Below are positions 35,092 through 44,015 of a stretch of DNA of 64,000 nucleotides, in pieces. The stretch lies in contig JBDWSF010000014.1 of assembly GCA_039985655.1 (NCBI GenBank), positions 328,787-392,786 on the forward strand. Direction: 5' to 3'. The notes under the pieces are model-generated. The model worked only from the letters and a program-made list of their open reading frames with translations. It was not told where the DNA came from and did no database searches. This stretch comes from Postechiella sp039985655. Its GTDB lineage: Bacteria; Bacteroidota; Bacteroidia; Flavobacteriales; Flavobacteriaceae. Every line of letters starts with the position of its first letter. Within the stretch, counting starts at the first letter, position 1. A program made the translations under genes and the position numbers.

Positions 35092-35151
35092 GATTTTATT
35101 GTTTTATTATAGGTTTTCGCTTCCGCGGATACAATGAGGCTGTATAAAAAA

Positions 35152-36228
35152 TTATTCCAACTTTACTTTTGGATCTAACCAAACATAAATTAAGTCGACA
35201 AAAATATTTATAATTACAAAAAGTGTTGCAATTACTAATACCGCTCCCATAATTACTGGTAAATCTAAAGTATTTAGAGCATTTACTATTTCCTTTCCAA
35301 GCCCATTCCATCCAAAAATGTATTCTACAAATACGGCACCAGCCAACATAGATGCAAACCATCCAGAAATTGCTGTTACCACAGGATTTAACGCGTTTTT
35401 TATAGCGTGTTTCCTTATTATTTGAAATTCACTCAGGCCCTTTGCACGCGCTGTTCTTATATAGTCTTGGTTAAAAACTTCTAACAACGAATTACGCATC
35501 AATTGAATAACTACGGCCAACGGACGAATACCTAAAACTACTGCTGGTAGTATTAAGTTTTTCCATTTTATGTGCATAGATTCCCCAAAATCATCTAATT
35601 CATAAAGACTTCCTGTCATTTCTAAATTTGTGTATTTATGCAATACAAACCCGAAAAACCAAGCAAATAAAATAGCACTAAAAAACGAAGGTACACTCAT
35701 ACCCAACGTGCTAAATATTTGAATACTTTTGTCTATCCACCTGTCCTTATGCAATGCCGAAACAATACCAAACATAACGCCTAAAATCATGGCGATTATA
35801 ATAGCCGAAATTGCTAATACAAAAGTGTTTGGCAACGTTTCGGCTAAAACCTGACTAACCTTTTTTCCTTGCTTAGTAAACGATTCTCGTAAATAAGGTA
35901 ATTTTAAAACCGTAGTGGTATTTCCGATTGTGAATACTTTTAAGGCATTATACTTACCGTCTCTTAAAAAGGTGTAATCGTCTTCGGAATTTGAATGAAA
36001 CGAAATAGGTAACAAATCGTTTATATAATATAAATACTGTGTTTTTAAAGGCTTATCGAATCCATATTTCTGCTTAACTGTTTGCACTTGTTCGGCGGTT
36101 TGGTTTTGTCCCAACATCATTTTTGCAGGATCACCAGGCAACACATTAAATAATAAAAAGATAACGGTTACCACTCCAAATAATGTGAGTAATGCGTAAC
36201 CTATTTTATTTAGTAAGTAGTTTATCAG
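35152..36228 (-). CDS. DppB-like ABC transporter permease, start codon disturbed by tandem repeat
   Basis: About 358 residues, binding-protein-dependent (oligopeptide-type) permease with six membrane segments and the EAA loop RTARAKGLSEFQIIRKHAIK. The open frame extends upstream of the first GTG (36174) through INYLLNKIGYALLTLFGVV, exactly the N-terminus expected for DppB. The codon before Ile-Asn-Tyr is CTG (36226-36228), where relatives have ATG. The 8-bp array begins at the adjacent base, with an in-frame TAA two codons further up. Translation could use CTG, or GTG 36174 with loss of most of the first helix. No partner permease or ATPase is adjacent. Confidence 0.8.
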   Translation of the reverse strand: MINYLLNKIGYALLTLFGVVTVIFLLFNVLPGDPAKMMLGQNQTAEQVQTVKQKYGFDKPLKTQYLYYINDLLPISFHSNSEDDYTFLRDGKYNALKVFTIGNTTTVLKLPYLRESFTKQGKKVSQVLAETLPNTFVLAISAIIIAMILGVMFGIVSALHKDRWIDKSIQIFSTLGMSVPSFFSAILFAWFFGFVLHKYTNLEMTGSLYELDDFGESMHIKWKNLILPAVVLGIRPLAVVIQLMRNSLLEVFNQDYIRTARAKGLSEFQIIRKHAIKNALNPVVTAISGWFASMLAGAVFVEYIFGWNGLGKEIVNALNTLDLPVIMGAVLVIATLFVIINIFVDLIYVWLDPKVKLE

Positions 36229-36308
36229 TTGTTAGATTGTTAGATTGTTAGATTGTTAGATTGTTAGATTGTTAGATTGTTAGATTGTTAGATTGTTAGA
36301 TTGTTAGA
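36229..36308. repeat. Tandem array: 10 exact copies of an 8-bp unit
   Basis: TTGTTAGA repeated ten times without a mismatch (80 bases) between the DoxX gene and the permease gene. The same unit, in the same orientation, forms the array at 39783-39916. Period 8 is not a multiple of 3. Copy number is likely to vary by slippage. Confidence 0.97.
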
Positions 36309-36332
36309 AGCTACAATTTTATAATTTAAACG

Positions 36333-37646
36333 TTATTCTTTTTGCAATTTAACCTTAATAAAACCTGTATAATTTGAGTTATTCACTTTATTTATTGAAT
36401 CTAAAATACTTCGATCTTTTAAAACAAAATCTTCCTCCAAATTTTCTCGTTCGAACTTTAGCCCCTTAATATCTTCTTCTTTTAAATATTCTCCATCCAT
36501 CAAATATAAAACACCATCGCTTTTTACTTCTTCGATTTTCCGTTTAACCTTAGGCAGTTCTAAATGATCTAAATCATTATAATGTACTTTTTGCTTAATG
36601 GTACCTTTATCCATTTCTAAAACCCCTGGATTAGCACGTACTATCGTTTTTAGTGCTTTTTCATCACATAAATAGAAATCAAAGTCTAAATTGTAAGCGT
36701 CTTTAATGCGTTGTTTAGATTCGGCTCCAGAAGCTGTTAACCCAATAATTTTGTAACCGTTTCTTTGCGCCTCATCTTGTAACCCTTTTAATTTTAAAGC
36801 GCCCTGACTTTCAATCTTATCTAAATTATACGAAACAACAACAATTAAGTTTTCTTCATTTAAAAAATATTCTGTTAAATCTTCATCATCACCTTCAATA
36901 GAGAAATCGTAAATGGGAGGTTGATAACCTTCTTTAATCATCTTACTATCTACACTTACAAAATCGCCTTCAACAGACGGATAAGAACCATCTGTAGTAA
37001 TCGTTTGTTCTTCACCATTTACATTAAACTTCCAGTAAAATTCTTGAATAGGTTTTTGTGCATCTTCAGGAGTACTCATGCCTTCTTGAATATTTGCTCC
37101 TATTTTATACGCCCTAAAATCTTTTGATGGTAAATGCATTAACACATGGTAGCCAAACCACAAACTAAATACAAAGCTTAATAAAGCCAAAATGGTCGTT
37201 TGCAATTTCCCGAATACGGGTTTTATATGTTTTAAACCAATAACTAAGGCTAATATGAAAACCAATAATACTAAATCTTTAGTAAAGCTTTCCCAAGGTG
37301 TTAGTTTTAAGGCGTCTCCAAAGCAACCGCAGTCTTTTACTTTATCGAAAAATGCCGAATAAAAGGTTAAAAATGTAAAAAATACAATCATTGCTAATAA
37401 GCTAAAAATTGTAAATTTCGGTTTATATCCAATAAGTAAAAACACACCTAAAACGACTTCGAACACGACAACTAAAACCGAAATCATTAAAGCGTAAGGT
37501 TCTAAAAACGGAATATTTAAAACATCTGGACTAAAATATTCTTGTAGTTTATACGAAAAACCCAATGGGTCATTTAATTTTATTAATCCAGAAATAATGA
37601 ATAAAACGCCGACAAATATTCTACTTAATGCTACTAGTACTTTCAT
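36333..37646 (-). CDS. DoxX/BT_3928-like membrane protein with thioredoxin-like C-terminal domain
   Basis: 437 residues. Four N-terminal membrane segments (about 5-22, 48-72, 77-100, 125-140) of the DoxX/MauE kind, with ISGLIKLNDPLGFSYKLQEY and the conserved KDCGCFGDALKLTPWESFTK, whose cysteines suggest redox chemistry. A further segment at about 150-168 follows. The region about 255-400 resembles a thioredoxin/AhpC fold (LIVVVSYNLDKIE, GYKIIGLTAS) but has no CxxC. Flavobacterial relatives are annotated BT_3928 family. Context with a TlpA-like lipoprotein suggests periplasmic thiol metabolism. Confidence 0.85.
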   Translation of the reverse strand: MKVLVALSRIFVGVLFIISGLIKLNDPLGFSYKLQEYFSPDVLNIPFLEPYALMISVLVVVFEVVLGVFLLIGYKPKFTIFSLLAMIVFFTFLTFYSAFFDKVKDCGCFGDALKLTPWESFTKDLVLLVFILALVIGLKHIKPVFGKLQTTILALLSFVFSLWFGYHVLMHLPSKDFRAYKIGANIQEGMSTPEDAQKPIQEFYWKFNVNGEEQTITTDGSYPSVEGDFVSVDSKMIKEGYQPPIYDFSIEGDDEDLTEYFLNEENLIVVVSYNLDKIESQGALKLKGLQDEAQRNGYKIIGLTASGAESKQRIKDAYNLDFDFYLCDEKALKTIVRANPGVLEMDKGTIKQKVHYNDLDHLELPKVKRKIEEVKSDGVLYLMDGEYLKEEDIKGLKFERENLEEDFVLKDRSILDSINKVNNSNYTGFIKVKLQKE

Positions 37647-37713
37647 AAATTTATTTCTTTAAAATTCCCAAAAAAAAACAAAAACTAAATTCCAAAAAAC
37701 GCCAACTCTGAAA

Positions 37714-38060
37714 TTATTTAAGTTTATTGATTATTGCAGAAAGAATTCTTCTTATTTCATTAACTTCTTTTATTAAGCCTTGTATTCTTTCTGATTCACT
37801 TTCTTTAGCTTCTTTTCTTGAGATTTTTATTCTATATTTTAAATCTTTATCTCCTAACTTTTCATTTCCTTCAATATAATTGGCTCCGACAGAACCCGAA
37901 GACCTAACAATCCTCTATATTAGAAATTGTTTTTTTTAAATCCTTAACTAAAAAACGACAGTCCCGAGCAAACTCATAAGTCCGCTGTTCTAAATTAAAT
38001 GTTTTCTTTTCGGTCAACAATTTTTGGAGTTTAGTTTTTGTTTTTTTGACTTTTATTCAT
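37714..38060 (-). pseudogene. Decayed four-helix-bundle (S23-type) protein gene
   Basis: Minus-strand translation gives KTFNLEQRTYEFARDCRFLV KDLKKTISNIED in one frame. After a frameshift near 37915 it continues as VRSSGSVGANYIEGNEKLGD, KDLKYRIKISRKEAKES, then directly ERIQGLIKEVNEIRRILSAI and a stop at 37714. This is the family annotated four helix bundle protein (S23/IVP-like), with a frameshift and an in-frame deletion of the middle segment after KEAKES. A second shift would be needed to join the ATG that overlaps the DUF1599 stop codon (38058-38060). Confidence 0.8.
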
Positions 38061-38589
38061 TAAGGTGAATCATCGCAAACACCGCATAATTAATCATATC
38101 TTGATAATTAGCATCAATGCCTTCGCTTACTAATGTTTTCCCTTTGTTATCTTCAATTTGCTTGACACGTAATAATTTTTGTAAAATTAAATCGGTTAAG
38201 CTACTTACCCGCATATCTCTCCAAGCTTCTCCGTAATCATGATTTTTATCTTCCATCAATTGTTTGGTGATAGTCACTTGCTTTTCAAACAATGCTGTTG
38301 CTTCTTCTGTCGATAAATCAGGTTGTTCAACCACACCTTTTTCTAACTGGATTAAAGCCATTACCGAATAGTTTATAATACCAATAAATTCACTTATCTC
38401 GCCTTCATCAACCTTTCTAACGTCATTTTGCTGTAAACCTCTAATACGCTGTGCTTTTATAAAAATTTGATCTGTTAACGACGGTAAACGTAATATTCTC
38501 CATGCACTTCCGTAATCAGACATTTTTTTAGTAAATAAGCTTTTACATGTGTTTATTACAGCATCGTATTGTTTTGAAGTATCTTGCAT
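38053..38589 (-). CDS. DUF1599 family protein
   Basis: 178 residues from ATG at 38589 (MQDTSKQYDAVINTCK); an in-frame ATG at 38643 would add an unrelated N-terminus. It contains an internal duplication: KMSDYGSAWRILRLPSLTDQ and, about 95 residues later, KNHDYGEAWRDMRVSSLTDL, each followed by a helix with KxxRxxxL and an INYxVxALIxLE segment. This is the two-copy DUF1599 layout common in Bacteroidota. Function unknown; the fold may be related to MazG-like all-alpha proteins (guess). Divergent from folP. Confidence 0.88.
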   Translation of the reverse strand: MQDTSKQYDAVINTCKSLFTKKMSDYGSAWRILRLPSLTDQIFIKAQRIRGLQQNDVRKVDEGEISEFIGIINYSVMALIQLEKGVVEQPDLSTEEATALFEKQVTITKQLMEDKNHDYGEAWRDMRVSSLTDLILQKLLRVKQIEDNKGKTLVSEGIDANYQDMINYAVFAMIHLNE

Positions 38590-38965
38590 AAATGATGAAC
38601 TAATTTTGATTTTTCTATTTCCTAAAAAACGGCTAAAATTCATTCATATTTTGTTGCTTTTTTTAGGCATAGTTATACTATGCTTTTCAAAAAGGGTCTC
38701 ATCTAAATAAATTTTATCTCATTTTCGGTTAAAAACAAAAATCAAGATGAGTTCAATATGAATTTTGCGTAAATTTCGCTTAAATAGTTTAAAGTTCAAA
38801 ACCTGATGTATAAACTTTAATATTTAATGTATAAATGTTGCTACTAATACTCAAATAATTAATTTTACAGCATTTTAATGGTTGTGAAAAACTATTAAAA
38901 CTTAATATTCAATAGAAAACAGAGACATTATCTCAAAATAATCGTGAATTAGGGACTAAAAAACT
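38590..38965. other. Divergent promoter region between DUF1599 gene and folP
   Basis: About 376 bases. The only structure seen is a 17-base palindrome GCATAGTTATACTATGC at 38667-38683. Similar TAGTTATACTATGC bases occur inside the MITE-like element near 1676. Confidence 0.5.
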
Positions 38966-39787
38966 ATGACCATAAATTGTAAAAAACAACTCATTGATTT
39001 ATCGTCTCCAAAAGTGATGGGAATCTTAAATATTACGCCAGATTCGTTTTACGATGGCGGTGCGCATAAAAATGAAAAAGACATTTTAAAGCATGTTGAT
39101 TTAATGCTTAAAGCAGGGGCAACTTTTATTGATATTGGCGCATACAGTTCGCGCCCCAATGCTGAACATGTTAGTGAAGACACGGAGCTAAAACGTATTT
39201 TACCTATCGTGAATGCTGTTTTAAAAGAATTTCCTGAAGCATTAATTTCTATAGATACTTTTAGAGGTGAGGTTGCTAAACAAACCATTGCCGCTGGTGC
39301 AGCTTTGATTAATGATATTTCGGCAGGAAAATTAGATGATACTATGCTACCAACTGTTGCTAGTTTACATGTGCCTTATATTATGATGCATATGCGCGGA
39401 ACGCCACAAACCATGCAACAACAAACCAATTATAATGATTTAACCAAAGACATTATTTTTTATTTTTCTGAACGTATTGCCCAAGCTAAAAAACTAGGTA
39501 TTATTGACATGATTATTGATCCTGGGTTTGGATTCGCAAAAACTTTAGAGCAAAATTACACGCTATTAAATGAATTGGAATTATTTAGAATGCTAGATAA
39601 ACCTATACTTGCAGGTGTTTCAAGAAAATCTATGATTTATAAAAAACTAAATACTTCGGCAAAGGAAGCTCTAAATGGCACTTCGGTTTTAAATACGGTA
39701 GCTTTACAAAAAGGTGCTTCTATTTTACGCGTTCACGATGTAAAGGAAGCCATGGAATGTGTTAGATTAGTTGAAGCGTTGGGTTAG
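38966..39787 (+). CDS. folP: Dihydropteroate synthase
   Basis: 273 residues. It condenses p-aminobenzoate with 6-hydroxymethyl-dihydropterin diphosphate in folate synthesis and is the sulfonamide target. Motifs: MGILNITPDSFYDGG, DIGAYSSRPNAE, LINDISAG, YIMMHMRGTP, IDPGFGFAKT, GVSRKSMIY. The stop codon (39785-39787) is formed by the first unit of an 8-bp tandem array. Followed by a lipoprotein gene, cdaA and a DUF3667 gene, a usual flavobacterial order. Confidence 0.97.
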   Translation: MTINCKKQLIDLSSPKVMGILNITPDSFYDGGAHKNEKDILKHVDLMLKAGATFIDIGAYSSRPNAEHVSEDTELKRILPIVNAVLKEFPEALISIDTFRGEVAKQTIAAGAALINDISAGKLDDTMLPTVASLHVPYIMMHMRGTPQTMQQQTNYNDLTKDIIFYFSERIAQAKKLGIIDMIIDPGFGFAKTLEQNYTLLNELELFRMLDKPILAGVSRKSMIYKKLNTSAKEALNGTSVLNTVALQKGASILRVHDVKEAMECVRLVEALG

Positions 39788-39916
39788 ATTGTTAGATTGT
39801 TAGATTGTTAGATTGTTAGATTGTTAGATTGTTAGATTGTTAGATTGTTAGATTGTTAGATTGTTAGATTGTTAGATTGTTAGATTGTTAGATTGTTAGA
39901 TTGTTAGATTGTTAGA
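39783..39916. repeat. Tandem array: about 16.75 copies of an 8-bp unit, containing the folP stop codon
   Basis: GTTAGATT repeated without visible error over 134 bases, the same unit as the array at 36229-36308. It begins in the last codon of folP and ends 4 bases before the ATG of the next gene, so it makes up the entire intergenic space, including the ribosome-binding region. Confidence 0.97.
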
Positions 39917-39920
39917 AACT

Positions 39921-40604
39921 ATGAAAACCATATTATATAGCTTTGTTTTTGCTTTTTTATTTTCCTGCGGAAATGAAAAAACAGTATTGCTTCCAGAAAT
40001 TAATCATTCAGAGATTACCGAAATACAAGATGTTTCAGCAGGGTATTTATTTTATAATGAAACTGAAAAAGATAGTGTTGAGTTGAATCGAAAAAACTTG
40101 ATTAGCACCACCAATTGGTTGATTAATGTAGATAAACGCTTAACATTAAAACAAGTTATTCCACATATAAAATATTTGCAAGAAAAAAAGCAAAACTCTA
40201 GCCATAAAAATAAGGACGCTAAAAACTACTTTACTTGTAATGACACGAGTAGAAAGGATTTAGGTTTTATTGAGTTTACATCAATTAATTACCATAAAGA
40301 AAAGCCTAAATTTATTCCTTTAAACACTTCAGATCTAAACTATTCACCAAATGTAACATCTATACATTTTGATTTGAATAAAAATATTTCAATCACAAAT
40401 AGAAATCGGATCAAATTCGATTTTGAAGTAAACAAAAAAAAATTACTAAATGAATTAAAACAAATTGACTCCATTAAAGGAAGAATAATTCTCTTTTTCT
40501 CAAATGATATTCTTTTTCAAGATTATATAAACTATAAATATTTACTTTCAAAAAATGATTTTAAACATTTAACAATATCACCTGAAGAGTATTTATTTAA
40601 TTAA
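39921..40604 (+). CDS. Uncharacterised lipoprotein
   Basis: 227 residues from ATG at 39921. Signal MKTILYSFVFAFLFSC with the lipobox FLFSC (Cys16), so it is a lipid-anchored envelope protein. The remainder is polar and Lys/Asn-rich, with no family I recognise; ISTTNWLINVDKRLTLKQVI and KGRIILFFSNDILFQDYINY suggest an alpha/beta fold. It lies between folP and cdaA, and its whole leader is an 8-bp tandem array. Confidence 0.8.
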   Translation: MKTILYSFVFAFLFSCGNEKTVLLPEINHSEITEIQDVSAGYLFYNETEKDSVELNRKNLISTTNWLINVDKRLTLKQVIPHIKYLQEKKQNSSHKNKDAKNYFTCNDTSRKDLGFIEFTSINYHKEKPKFIPLNTSDLNYSPNVTSIHFDLNKNISITNRNRIKFDFEVNKKKLLNELKQIDSIKGRIILFFSNDILFQDYINYKYLLSKNDFKHLTISPEEYLFN

Positions 40605-40639
40605 CCATATTTCACTAAATTTACAAAAACACATCGCCT

Positions 40640-41428
40640 TTGGAGATTTTCAATAACATATTAGACTTAAAACTCATTGATTATATTGATGTTTTTCTTG
40701 TGGCACTTCTTCTTTACTATATATACAAATTGGTAAAAGGCACGGTTGCCATTAATATTTTTATAGGAATTATTATTATCTATTTGGTTTGGAAACTTAC
40801 TGAGTTTCTTAATATGGAACTGCTAACCGGTATTTTTGGTGGTTTTATGAAAGTGGGTATTATTGCGCTAATTGTCGTATTTCAACCAGAAATAAGAAAA
40901 TTTTTATTGATGGTAGGTTCTACCAACTTCAATAGACGACGCAAGTTTTTTCAGCAATTTAATTTCTTAAAAGGAGATATTACGGAAGACAATACAGATA
41001 TTGCTTCGATTATTTCCGCATGTAATAAAATGTCTATGTCAAAAACGGGTGCTTTAATTGTATTGGAGCGTAATAACAATCTAGATTTTTTAGCATCGTC
41101 TGGTGATGAAATGAATATAAAAGTCACACAGCCTATTATAGAAAGTATCTTTTTTAAAAATAGTCCATTGCACGATGGCGCCATTATTATTAGCGATAAT
41201 ATAGTAAAAGCGACGCGTGTTATTCTTCCTGTAAATAACGAAAAGAACATTCCGCAACGTTTTGGTTTACGCCATAGGGCTGCTATTGGTATTACGGAAA
41301 AAACCGATGCTGTAGCACTTGCTGTTAGTGAAGAAACGGGACATATTTCTTATTTTAAAGATGGTGAATTTGTTGTATTTGAAGACACTACCGAGTTAGC
41401 AACAATCATTAAAACCGATTTAAATTAA
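40640..41428 (+). CDS. cdaA: Diadenylate cyclase (c-di-AMP synthase)
   Basis: 262 residues from a TTG codon at 40640; the sequence EIFNNILDLKLIDYIDVFLV aligns with the expected N-terminus and no ATG is near. Three N-terminal membrane helices, then the DAC domain with the catalytic LHDGAIII and RHRAAIGI motifs. Makes cyclic di-AMP from two ATP. In Bacteroidota it normally sits beside folP, as here. The following gene overlaps by one base (TAATG), so they are translationally coupled. Confidence 0.95.
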   Translation: MEIFNNILDLKLIDYIDVFLVALLLYYIYKLVKGTVAINIFIGIIIIYLVWKLTEFLNMELLTGIFGGFMKVGIIALIVVFQPEIRKFLLMVGSTNFNRRRKFFQQFNFLKGDITEDNTDIASIISACNKMSMSKTGALIVLERNNNLDFLASSGDEMNIKVTQPIIESIFFKNSPLHDGAIIISDNIVKATRVILPVNNEKNIPQRFGLRHRAAIGITEKTDAVALAVSEETGHISYFKDGEFVVFEDTTELATIIKTDLN

Positions 41429-42219
41429 TGACGTGTAAAAATTGTGATACACTTTTAACTTCTAGCAGTGATTTTTGCAATAGTTGTGGTGCAAAAGTGA
41501 TTAGAAATAGATTAACTATAAAAAATTTATTTCAATACATTGGTGAAACATTTTTAAATTACGATAATAAATTCTTAAGAACATTTATCCATCTATTTAC
41601 TAAACCAGAATTTGTAATCACCAATTTTATTAACGGCACCAGAAAAAAACATATTAGTGTTATTCAATATTTTGCCATATCGTTAACATTAGTTGGTATT
41701 CAAGTATTTTTAATGAATACTTTTTTTAAGGGTCAAATAAACGAAAGCATGTCATATATTGACGCTTTTAATAATAACCTACCAAATCAAAACGACAACC
41801 CATTTAAAGATATAGGGTTTGAAAAATTTAATAATTATCAGAATATCATTTACATTTTAACGATTCCTTTTATTTCATTTTCCACTTGGATATCCTATCG
41901 AATTATTGGAGATAAACGTTTTAATTTCACAGAACATACGGTAATCAATCTTTATTATTCTTCTCAAGTAATAATTATAACTGCCGTTATTAGTATCATT
42001 CTACTGTTTTTTAATATTAGTTATTTATTAATCTCTTCTGTAATTAGCGGCCTAAGTTTAGTATATCTTTTTTATATACTAAAACGTGTTTTTTCTAATA
42101 CTATGTTGGAATCTTTCTCTAGATTTTTATTAGTCTTAATATCATTAGCTGTAGTATGTCTTATAATATTTATTATAGGCGTTATAGCTGTTATTATTTA
42201 TCTTAAATTCATTAAGTAA
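41428..42219 (+). CDS. DUF3667 family membrane protein with zinc ribbon
   Basis: 263 residues. The N-terminus is a zinc ribbon (MTCKNCDTLLTSSSDFCNSC, Cys3/Cys6/Cys17/Cys20). The DUF3667 core NRLTIKNLFQYIGETFLNYD follows with KPEFVITNFINGTRKKHISV, then four to five membrane segments. Function unknown. Overlap with cdaA by one base implies coupled expression, but whether it acts in c-di-AMP signalling is not shown by sequence. Confidence 0.88.
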   Translation: MTCKNCDTLLTSSSDFCNSCGAKVIRNRLTIKNLFQYIGETFLNYDNKFLRTFIHLFTKPEFVITNFINGTRKKHISVIQYFAISLTLVGIQVFLMNTFFKGQINESMSYIDAFNNNLPNQNDNPFKDIGFEKFNNYQNIIYILTIPFISFSTWISYRIIGDKRFNFTEHTVINLYYSSQVIIITAVISIILLFFNISYLLISSVISGLSLVYLFYILKRVFSNTMLESFSRFLLVLISLAVVCLIIFIIGVIAVIIYLKFIK

Positions 42220-42248
42220 AGATTGTATCCCTTTTAACAATAAGTATC

Positions 42249-44015
42249 TTAAGCCACATCTTCTTTTAAAAACTGTACTTCGTAAAGGTTTTTGTAATAC
42301 CCGTTTTCAATTTGAAGTAATTCTTGATGTGTCCCTTGCTCTACAATATTACCAGTATCCATCACAATAATCTTATCTGCTTTTTTAATGGTTGCTAGTC
42401 TGTGAGCAATAACAATAGAGGTTCTACCTTTTGTTATTTTATCTGTTGCATTTTGAATGAGTTGTTCGGAATACGAATCGACCGAAGATGTGGCTTCATC
42501 TAAAACTAAAATACTCGGATTTGTTACATACGCCCTTAAAAACGAAATAAGTTGACGTTGACCTGATGATAACATCACACCACGTTCTTTTACATTGTAA
42601 CAATACCCATTTGGCAAGCTTGTTATAAAATCGTGGACACCAATATCTTTTGCGGCTTGCTCAACGACTGCCTCAGTAATTTCTGGGTTATTGAGTGTAA
42701 TATTATTTAAAATAGTATCAGCAAATAAAAAGACATCTTGTAATACTACTGCTATTTGACTTCTTAAAGAATGCAATGTCACATCTTTAATATCTACATT
42801 ATCAATAGAAATAACGCCCGATTTTATTTCATAAAAACGATTCAATAAATTAATTATTGTTGATTTCCCTGCACCTGTTGCTCCAACAATAGCAACTGTT
42901 TCGCCTGCTTTCACATTGAAAGAAATGCCTTTTAAAACGGTTTCGTCTTCTACATAACTAAAGTGCACGTCATTAAAATCAATATCACCTTTAAAAGAAT
43001 CGGCTATATGTGTTCCTGTATCATCAATTTGCGATGTGGTATCAATAACTTTAAACACTCTGTTGGCTGCCACCATACCCATTTGTAAGGCATTAAACTT
43101 ATCTGCTATTTGACGTAATGGTCTAAATAATTTTGGGATAAACATAACGAAAGCAAATAATACACCTTGAGTTGCTGTACCATCTACTACTGAAGATAAA
43201 CCACCATACCAAACCACTAAACCTATGGTTATTGATGAAGATAATTCGGCTATTGGAAAAAAGATAGAGTTATACCAAATGGTTTTTAACCATCCTTTTT
43301 TATGTCGGTCGTTAATGGCTTTAAAATTCTCATTTTCGATATCCTCACGAGCAAATAACTGTAATATTTTCATGCCCGTTAAACGCTCTTGCACGAAAGA
43401 ATTTAAATTAGAGACCTCGTTACGAACTTCTTCGAAAGCTATTTTCATATACTTCTGAAACACTTTGGTAGCGTACAAGACTACGGGTAACATAGCGAAA
43501 ACGATTAAACTTAATTTCCAGTTCATAGCAATCATAACACCTGATACGACAATCATGGTTAAGAAATCGCGAAAAATCATAAACAAGCCTTGTCCAAAAA
43601 TATCGGCAATACGTTCCATATCTGTAACTGAACGGGTTATAAGCACGCCAACGGAAGAACTATCATAATACTTCATTTTAAAACGAAGCAAATGATTGAA
43701 TAATTTTATTCGAATATCTTTTACAACGTTTTGCCCCAACCAGCCTGAATAATAAATAAAAACAAGCTGAAAAAAAAACTCTGCCAACAAAATACCAATC
43801 ATTAAAATGATGAAGAACAAAAAGCCTTCGCTCGTTTTCGTTGTTAAATTAATATCGATGGCTTGTTGCAATAAATAAGGTGTGGTAACGCCTAAAATTG
43901 CAATTAAAATAACAGATGCAAATACACCCGAAAAAACAATTTTATAGGGTTTAATAAATTGGAAAAGACGTTTAAATAATCTGACGTCAAATAATTGTTC
44001 TTTCTTATTACTCAT
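42249..44015 (-). CDS. MsbA-like ABC exporter, permease and ATPase in one chain
   Basis: 588 residues. Six membrane segments in the first 320 residues, then an ATPase domain: Walker A GATGAGKST (about 379-387), Q-loop VVLQDVFLF, signature LSSGQRQL, Walker B ILVLDEATSSVD and H-loop IAHRL. The signature has Ser for the first Gly of LSGGQ, a change common in this subfamily. Homodimeric exporter of lipid or drug-like substrates; the actual substrate is not deducible. The truA stop is directly adjacent (0-1 base), so the two are co-transcribed. Confidence 0.94.
   Translation of the reverse strand: MSNKKEQLFDVRLFKRLFQFIKPYKIVFSGVFASVILIAILGVTTPYLLQQAIDINLTTKTSEGFLFFIILMIGILLAEFFFQLVFIYYSGWLGQNVVKDIRIKLFNHLLRFKMKYYDSSSVGVLITRSVTDMERIADIFGQGLFMIFRDFLTMIVVSGVMIAMNWKLSLIVFAMLPVVLYATKVFQKYMKIAFEEVRNEVSNLNSFVQERLTGMKILQLFAREDIENENFKAINDRHKKGWLKTIWYNSIFFPIAELSSSITIGLVVWYGGLSSVVDGTATQGVLFAFVMFIPKLFRPLRQIADKFNALQMGMVAANRVFKVIDTTSQIDDTGTHIADSFKGDIDFNDVHFSYVEDETVLKGISFNVKAGETVAIVGATGAGKSTIINLLNRFYEIKSGVISIDNVDIKDVTLHSLRSQIAVVLQDVFLFADTILNNITLNNPEITEAVVEQAAKDIGVHDFITSLPNGYCYNVKERGVMLSSGQRQLISFLRAYVTNPSILVLDEATSSVDSYSEQLIQNATDKITKGRTSIVIAHRLATIKKADKIIVMDTGNIVEQGTHQELLQIENGYYKNLYEVQFLKEDVA

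Noticed and set aside
35096..35362. Cysteine- and tryptophan-rich 88-residue minus-strand frame
   Set aside because: It overlaps the end of the permease gene in another frame, and the permease frame is clearly the coding one.
36229..36308. CRISPR-like or direct-repeat defence array
   Set aside because: The 8-bp units are contiguous with no spacers; it is a simple tandem repeat.
41428..41490. Start of the DUF3667 gene as a separate zinc-ribbon protein
   Set aside because: The frame continues without interruption into the membrane domain, and this layout is normal for the family.
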